A stretch of DNA of 22,885 nt from Oscillospiraceae bacterium (lineage in GTDB: Bacteria > Bacillota_A > Clostridia > Oscillospirales > Oscillospiraceae): NCBI GenBank assembly GCA_024690695.1, contig JAILOS010000101.1, positions 1 through 22,885 of the forward strand, given 5' to 3'. The notes below the pieces were generated by a model, which did no database searches, was not told where the DNA came from, and worked only from the letters and a program-made list of their open reading frames with translations. This document shows positions 21,520 to 22,885 of the stretch, piece by piece (position 1 is the first letter of the stretch; every line of letters begins with the position of its first letter). Position numbers and translations under genes: made by a program.

Positions 21520-22885
21520 TCAGTCCTTGATCTGCTCCATCACGAAGCACTCGATCACGTCGCCGACCTTGATGTCGTTGAATTTTTCGACCTGCATGCC
21601 GCACTCGTAGCCGCTGGCGACCTCTTTCACGTCGTCCTTGAAGCGGCGCAGCGAAGCCAGCTCGCCCTCGTGGACGACGATGTTGTCGCGCAGGACGCGC
21701 ACCTGGCAGCCGCGCTGAATCTTGCCGTCCGTGCAGTAGCAGCCGCAGACCGTGCCGACCTTCGAGACCTTGTAGGTCTCGCGGACCTCGGCGTGGCCGA
21801 TGACGACCTCCTTGAACTTCGGCGCGAGCATGCCCTTCATGGCCGCCTCGATCTCGTTGATGCAGTCGTAGATCACGCGGTACATGCGGATGTCCACCTT
21901 GCTGCGCACGGCGCTGTCGCGCGCGGCGTTGTCCGGGCGGACGTTGAAGCCGACGATGATCGCCCCGGAGGTCGCGGCCAGCATCACGTCGCTCTCGTTG
22001 ATCGCGCCGACGGCGCTGTGAATGACCTTGACGCGCACCTCTTCGTTGGAGATCTTCTCCAGCGAACTCTTGACCGCCTCGGCCGAGCCCTGCACGTCGG
22101 CCTTGACGATGATGTTGAGCGTCTTCATCTCGCCGGCCTGGATCTGGTTGAACAGATCCTCGAGGCTGACCTTTTTGGCGGTGCCGGGCGCGCTGCCGTT
22201 CTGCGCGACGCGGCGCTCCTCGGCCAGCTCTCTGGCCATGCGCTCGTCGCTGACGGCGTTGAAGATGTCGCCGGCGCTGGGCACCTCGCTGAGGCCGGAG
22301 ATCTCCACGGGGGTGGAGGGGCCGGCGGAGGTGACCCGCTGTCCCTTGTCGTTGATCATGGTGCGCACGCGGCCCACAGCGGTGCCGGCGATGATGATGT
22401 CGCCCAGCTTCAGGGTGCCGTTCTGCACCAGGACGGTCATGATGGGGCCGCGGCCCTTGTCCAGACGGGCCTCGATGACGGTGCCCTTGGCGGCCCGGTT
22501 GGGATTGGCGCTGAGCTCCAGCACCTCGGCCTGGACCACCAGGTTCTCCAGCAGGTCCTCGATGCCCATACCGGTCTTGGCGGAGATGGGTACGATGATG
22601 GTATCGCCGCCCCACTCCTCGGAAACCAGGTCATACTCGGTGAGCTGCTGCTTGATGCGCTCGGGATTGGCGCCCACGGTGTCCATCTTGTTGATGGCGA
22701 CCACCACGGGGATCCCGGCGGCCTTGGCGTGGTTGATGCTCTCCACGGTCTGGGGCATGATGCCGTCGTCCGCGGCGACCACCAGGATGGCGATATCCGT
22801 CACCATGGCGCCGCGGGCGCGCATGGAGGTAAAGGCCTCGTGGCCCGGGGTGTCCAGGAAGGTGATGGGGCTGCCGTTGATCTCC
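21520..22885 (-). CDS. infB: Translation initiation factor IF-2 (partial, 5' end beyond window)
   Basis: About 454 C-terminal residues of IF-2, the GTPase that brings initiator tRNA to the 30S subunit. The window edge cuts inside the G domain: G3 is DTPGHEAF, G4 is NKMD and G5 lies near PISAKTG. Domain II ([24 protein letters not shown]) and the C-terminal initiator-tRNA-binding domain ([21 protein letters not shown]...) follow. The frame is open to the right edge, so the start is outside. Pro and Thr codons change sharply around 22180-22220: upstream of that point in the gene they are nearly all CCC and ACC; downstream CCG and ACG predominate, as in neighbouring genes. Confidence 0.96.
   Translation of the reverse strand, partial: EINGSPITFLDTPGHEAFTSMRARGAMVTDIAILVVAADDGIMPQTVESINHAKAAGIPVVVAINKMDTVGANPERIKQQLTEYDLVSEEWGGDTIIVPISAKTGMGIEDLLENLVVQAEVLELSANPNRAAKGTVIEARLDKGRGPIMTVLVQNGTLKLGDIIIAGTAVGRVRTMINDKGQRVTSAGPSTPVEISGLSEVPSAGDIFNAVSDERMARELAEERRVAQNGSAPGTAKKVSLEDLFNQIQAGEMKTLNIIVKADVQGSAEAVKSSLEKISNEEVRVKVIHSAVGAINESDVMLAATSGAIIVGFNVRPDNAARDSAVRSKVDIRMYRVIYDCINEIEAAMKGMLAPKFKEVVIGHAEVRETYKVSKVGTVCGCYCTDGKIQRGCQVRVLRDNIVVHEGELASLRRFKDDVKEVASGYECGMQVEKFNDIKVGDVIECFVMEQIKD

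Noticed and set aside
21446..22615. Alternative long minus-strand frame across infB
   Set aside because: Low-complexity Arg/Gly/His translation in another frame of infB; no independent evidence of coding.

Overview
The window reads as a stretch of chromosome from a GC-rich, Gram-positive, probably spore-forming member of the Clostridia. The Oscillospirales or a nearby order is my best guess, an inference from gene content and protein style rather than a database match. Support comes from the core order infB-rbfA-nrnA-truB-ribF, strong purine-rich ribosome sites, a divergent parE/parC pair of a type I associate with Clostridia, a BofA-like protein, a CotH-type kinase, a KapD-like exonuclease and a lipoprotein with a classic lipobox. 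Most of the window is ordinary core chromosome.

Layout, left to right. (1) Positions 1-3170, plus strand: an accessory block. Two unrelated GNAT acetyltransferase genes lie in AT-richer DNA, each followed by a copy of a diverged ~120-bp repeat; the second copy ends in an intrinsic terminator. A GC-rich four-gene operon follows, with its own near-consensus promoter: alpha/beta hydrolase, a 73-residue unknown protein, a nucleotidyltransferase-like protein and an MmcQ/YjbR protein. (2) 3215-5827, minus: an orphan membrane-bound hybrid histidine kinase with HisKA, HATPase, REC and HPt domains. (3) 5940-6196, minus: tRNA-Gly(GCC) and tRNA-Leu(TAG), separated by a strong terminator and preceded by a consensus promoter. 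(4) 6228-11938, minus: parE-like, parC-like and a transglutaminase-fold lipoprotein with a PGEE-repeat tail, probably one transcription unit. (5) 12197-12463, plus: a small BofA-like membrane protein with a structured leader. (6) 12543-14620, minus: murF and a YjjG-type HAD phosphatase. (7) 14778-15758, plus: a DEDDh exonuclease with a zinc-ribbon-like C-terminus, divergent from murF. (8) 15791-18235, minus: a membrane-anchored LTD-LTD-CHB_HEX_C-CotH kinase protein with its own promoter. (9) 18376 to the right edge, minus: infB (5' end outside the window), rbfA, nrnA-type DHH phosphoesterase, truB and ribF, tightly packed with 4-bp overlaps.

The core genes serve translation initiation and ribosome maturation, RNA turnover and modification, flavin cofactor synthesis, peptidoglycan precursor synthesis and chromosome decatenation. 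Points worth a second look are the repeat pair around the second acetyltransferase, the small-protein/nucleotidyltransferase pair, the terminator between the two tRNAs, the transglutaminase-like lipoprotein with Ser at the nucleophile position, the ParC-like protein with Ala at the quinolone-contact Ser position, and an abrupt change of codon choice inside infB. I did not find a clear new defence system, CRISPR array, prophage or insertion sequence.
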